Assembly (NCBI GenBank): GCA_036897095.1
Contig: JAYMSP010001388.1
Location: 1 to 32,738 of the forward strand
Direction: 5' to 3'
DNA length: 32,738 nt
Source of the DNA: Plantago elongata
Lineage: Eukaryota > Streptophyta > Magnoliopsida > Lamiales > Plantaginaceae
The notes under the pieces are model-generated. The model was not told the origin of the DNA, searched no databases, and saw only the letters and a program-made list of their open reading frames with translations. Below, in pieces: positions 31,881 to 32,738 of the stretch (positions are counted from its first letter, which is position 1; every line of letters begins with the position of its first letter). The translations under genes were made by a program, and so were the position numbers.

Positions 31881-32584
31881 GTTCTTGATTTATCAACATA
31901 AATCATTATACTAATAGTAGTAACAGATGTAAAATCGAAAGTTGTGTCTAGTTATGCGTTTCAACGAAACATACTCCAAGGAGCTATTGATTACTGAAGA
32001 TTGGAAATAAAGCAATAGTTTTGACTTTTAATCCTTGCTGAAGAGAAATAGGGAAAGCAGATCTTCATAGTTGTTTGACTATGTTATTACTAAATCATAA
32101 TCTCATACAAACTTTTGCGTAATATTATATGTTGTAAATAATAATAAATATAACATAAGTAATATAATCATTATATATTTAATTCTACAATTATATTTAA
32201 AATAGGTGATTCATATATTACTAAACATGTAATGTCATGTTATACGAAGACACTCTAACACAAAAGTTGCACATAATCATTTTATCAAACTGGTGTATGC
32301 ATGTGTTTGGTGAAACTTCCTCATAGTTCATAGGTGAATTGGTTTTGTGTAAGTAACCACACAGCTAGTCGTCATGAACAAAGCCATCTCCTTAGAAAGC
32401 TAATGAGCTGTTGAATTTTGTGTAGATATTCAGACAGTTAATCAGCTGATAAATCAAATTTATTTCTCTAAAAACAATTACATACAAATTAGCCAAGTAA
32501 ATCTTTCCGAAACCTAGTTGAAATACCTTATGAAATTGAGTATAAGATGTTTGAGTTACATAAACAGAACATATAATCAACAAA
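31881..32584. other. AT-rich intergenic stretch, no gene seen
   Basis: No credible frame, repeat or RNA gene between the retrotransposon and the tRNA gene. The last 15 bases carry AACAAAG just before the tRNA, in keeping with the CAA motif often found upstream of plant tRNA genes. Confidence 0.55.
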
Positions 32585-32601
32585 GCTGGAATAGCTCAGC
32601 T

Positions 32602-32634
<33 letters not shown>

Positions 32635-32658
32635 GAGGTTCGAACCCTCCTTCTAGCG
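32585..32658 (+). tRNA. tRNA-Asn (anticodon GTT)
   Basis: A 74-nt gene that folds completely: acceptor stem GCTGGAA with TTCTAGC (one G-T pair), D stem GCTC/GAGC, anticodon stem TGTGG/CCACA with loop CTGTTAA (GTT at 32619-32621), T stem GGAGG/CCTCC with loop TTCGAAC, and discriminator G. There is no intron. The A box TAGCTCAGCTGG and B box GGTTCGAAC are intact, an AACAAAG leader precedes it and a T-run follows, so it is probably functional. The sequence agrees with cytosolic plant tRNA-Asn as I remember it. Confidence 0.96.
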
Positions 32659-32666
32659 TTATGATA

Positions 32667-32671
32667 TTTTT
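32667..32671 (+). terminator. Pol III terminator of tRNA-Asn
   Basis: Five T bases nine positions after the tRNA 3' end, the usual signal for RNA polymerase III termination. Confidence 0.75.
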
Positions 32672-32738
32672 GTGCAACATCATCATCTCATCTCTTTTCT
32701 GTTTTTCACGACTGGAAAAACACAAAAAGTAAACGTGG

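Noticed and set aside
32528..32725. Minus-strand frame with GGFEPPTLWL
   Set aside because: It is the antisense translation of the tRNA-Asn gene, a classic spurious protein.

Overview
The window looks like nuclear DNA of a flowering plant, most likely a eudicot. It has intron-rich GT/AG genes, an intronless PPR gene, a plant-type DEG7 protease gene and a wax-synthase remnant, and it is full of short inverted-repeat transposons. I cannot name the species from sequence alone.

Layout, left to right. (1) 325-8170, minus strand: the first 14 exons (463 residues) of a DEG7-type serine protease gene, which runs off the left edge. (2) 8171-11761: a 3.6 kb divergent intergenic region. It holds two related Tourist-like MITEs, a CACTA-type mini-element, a nested MITE cluster and a tRNA-derived SINE with a perfect 16-bp target-site duplication. 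(3) 11762-15469, plus strand: a complete seven-exon UTP21/WDR36 gene (914 residues) for small-subunit rRNA processing, with telo-box motifs just upstream. (4) 15751-21392: a decayed Mutator-like element (15808-21225) with terminal inverted repeats of about 170 bp, apparently inserted inside a Stowaway-like MITE. It carries a broken MURA-type transposase gene on the minus strand and a broken GRF zinc-finger/coiled-coil gene on the plus strand. The two genes converge on a 31-bp phased tandem repeat. (5) 21403-23650: a second SINE copy, a multiply broken wax-synthase (MBOAT) pseudogene and a 5'-truncated LINE fragment. (6) 24905-26434, plus strand: an intronless P-class PPR protein gene. (7) 27913-31880: a 41-bp tandem duplication, a Stowaway MITE and a decayed Copia-type LTR retrotransposon. 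(8) 32585-32658: an intact tRNA-Asn(GTT) gene.

The genes that look intact are DEG7 (as far as seen), UTP21, the PPR gene and the tRNA. They are unrelated housekeeping loci and do not form a cluster. The most unusual structure is the nested Mutator element, with its accessory GRF gene and its internal repeat that resembles the element's own ends. I saw no CRISPR array, prokaryotic operon or obvious recent horizontal transfer.
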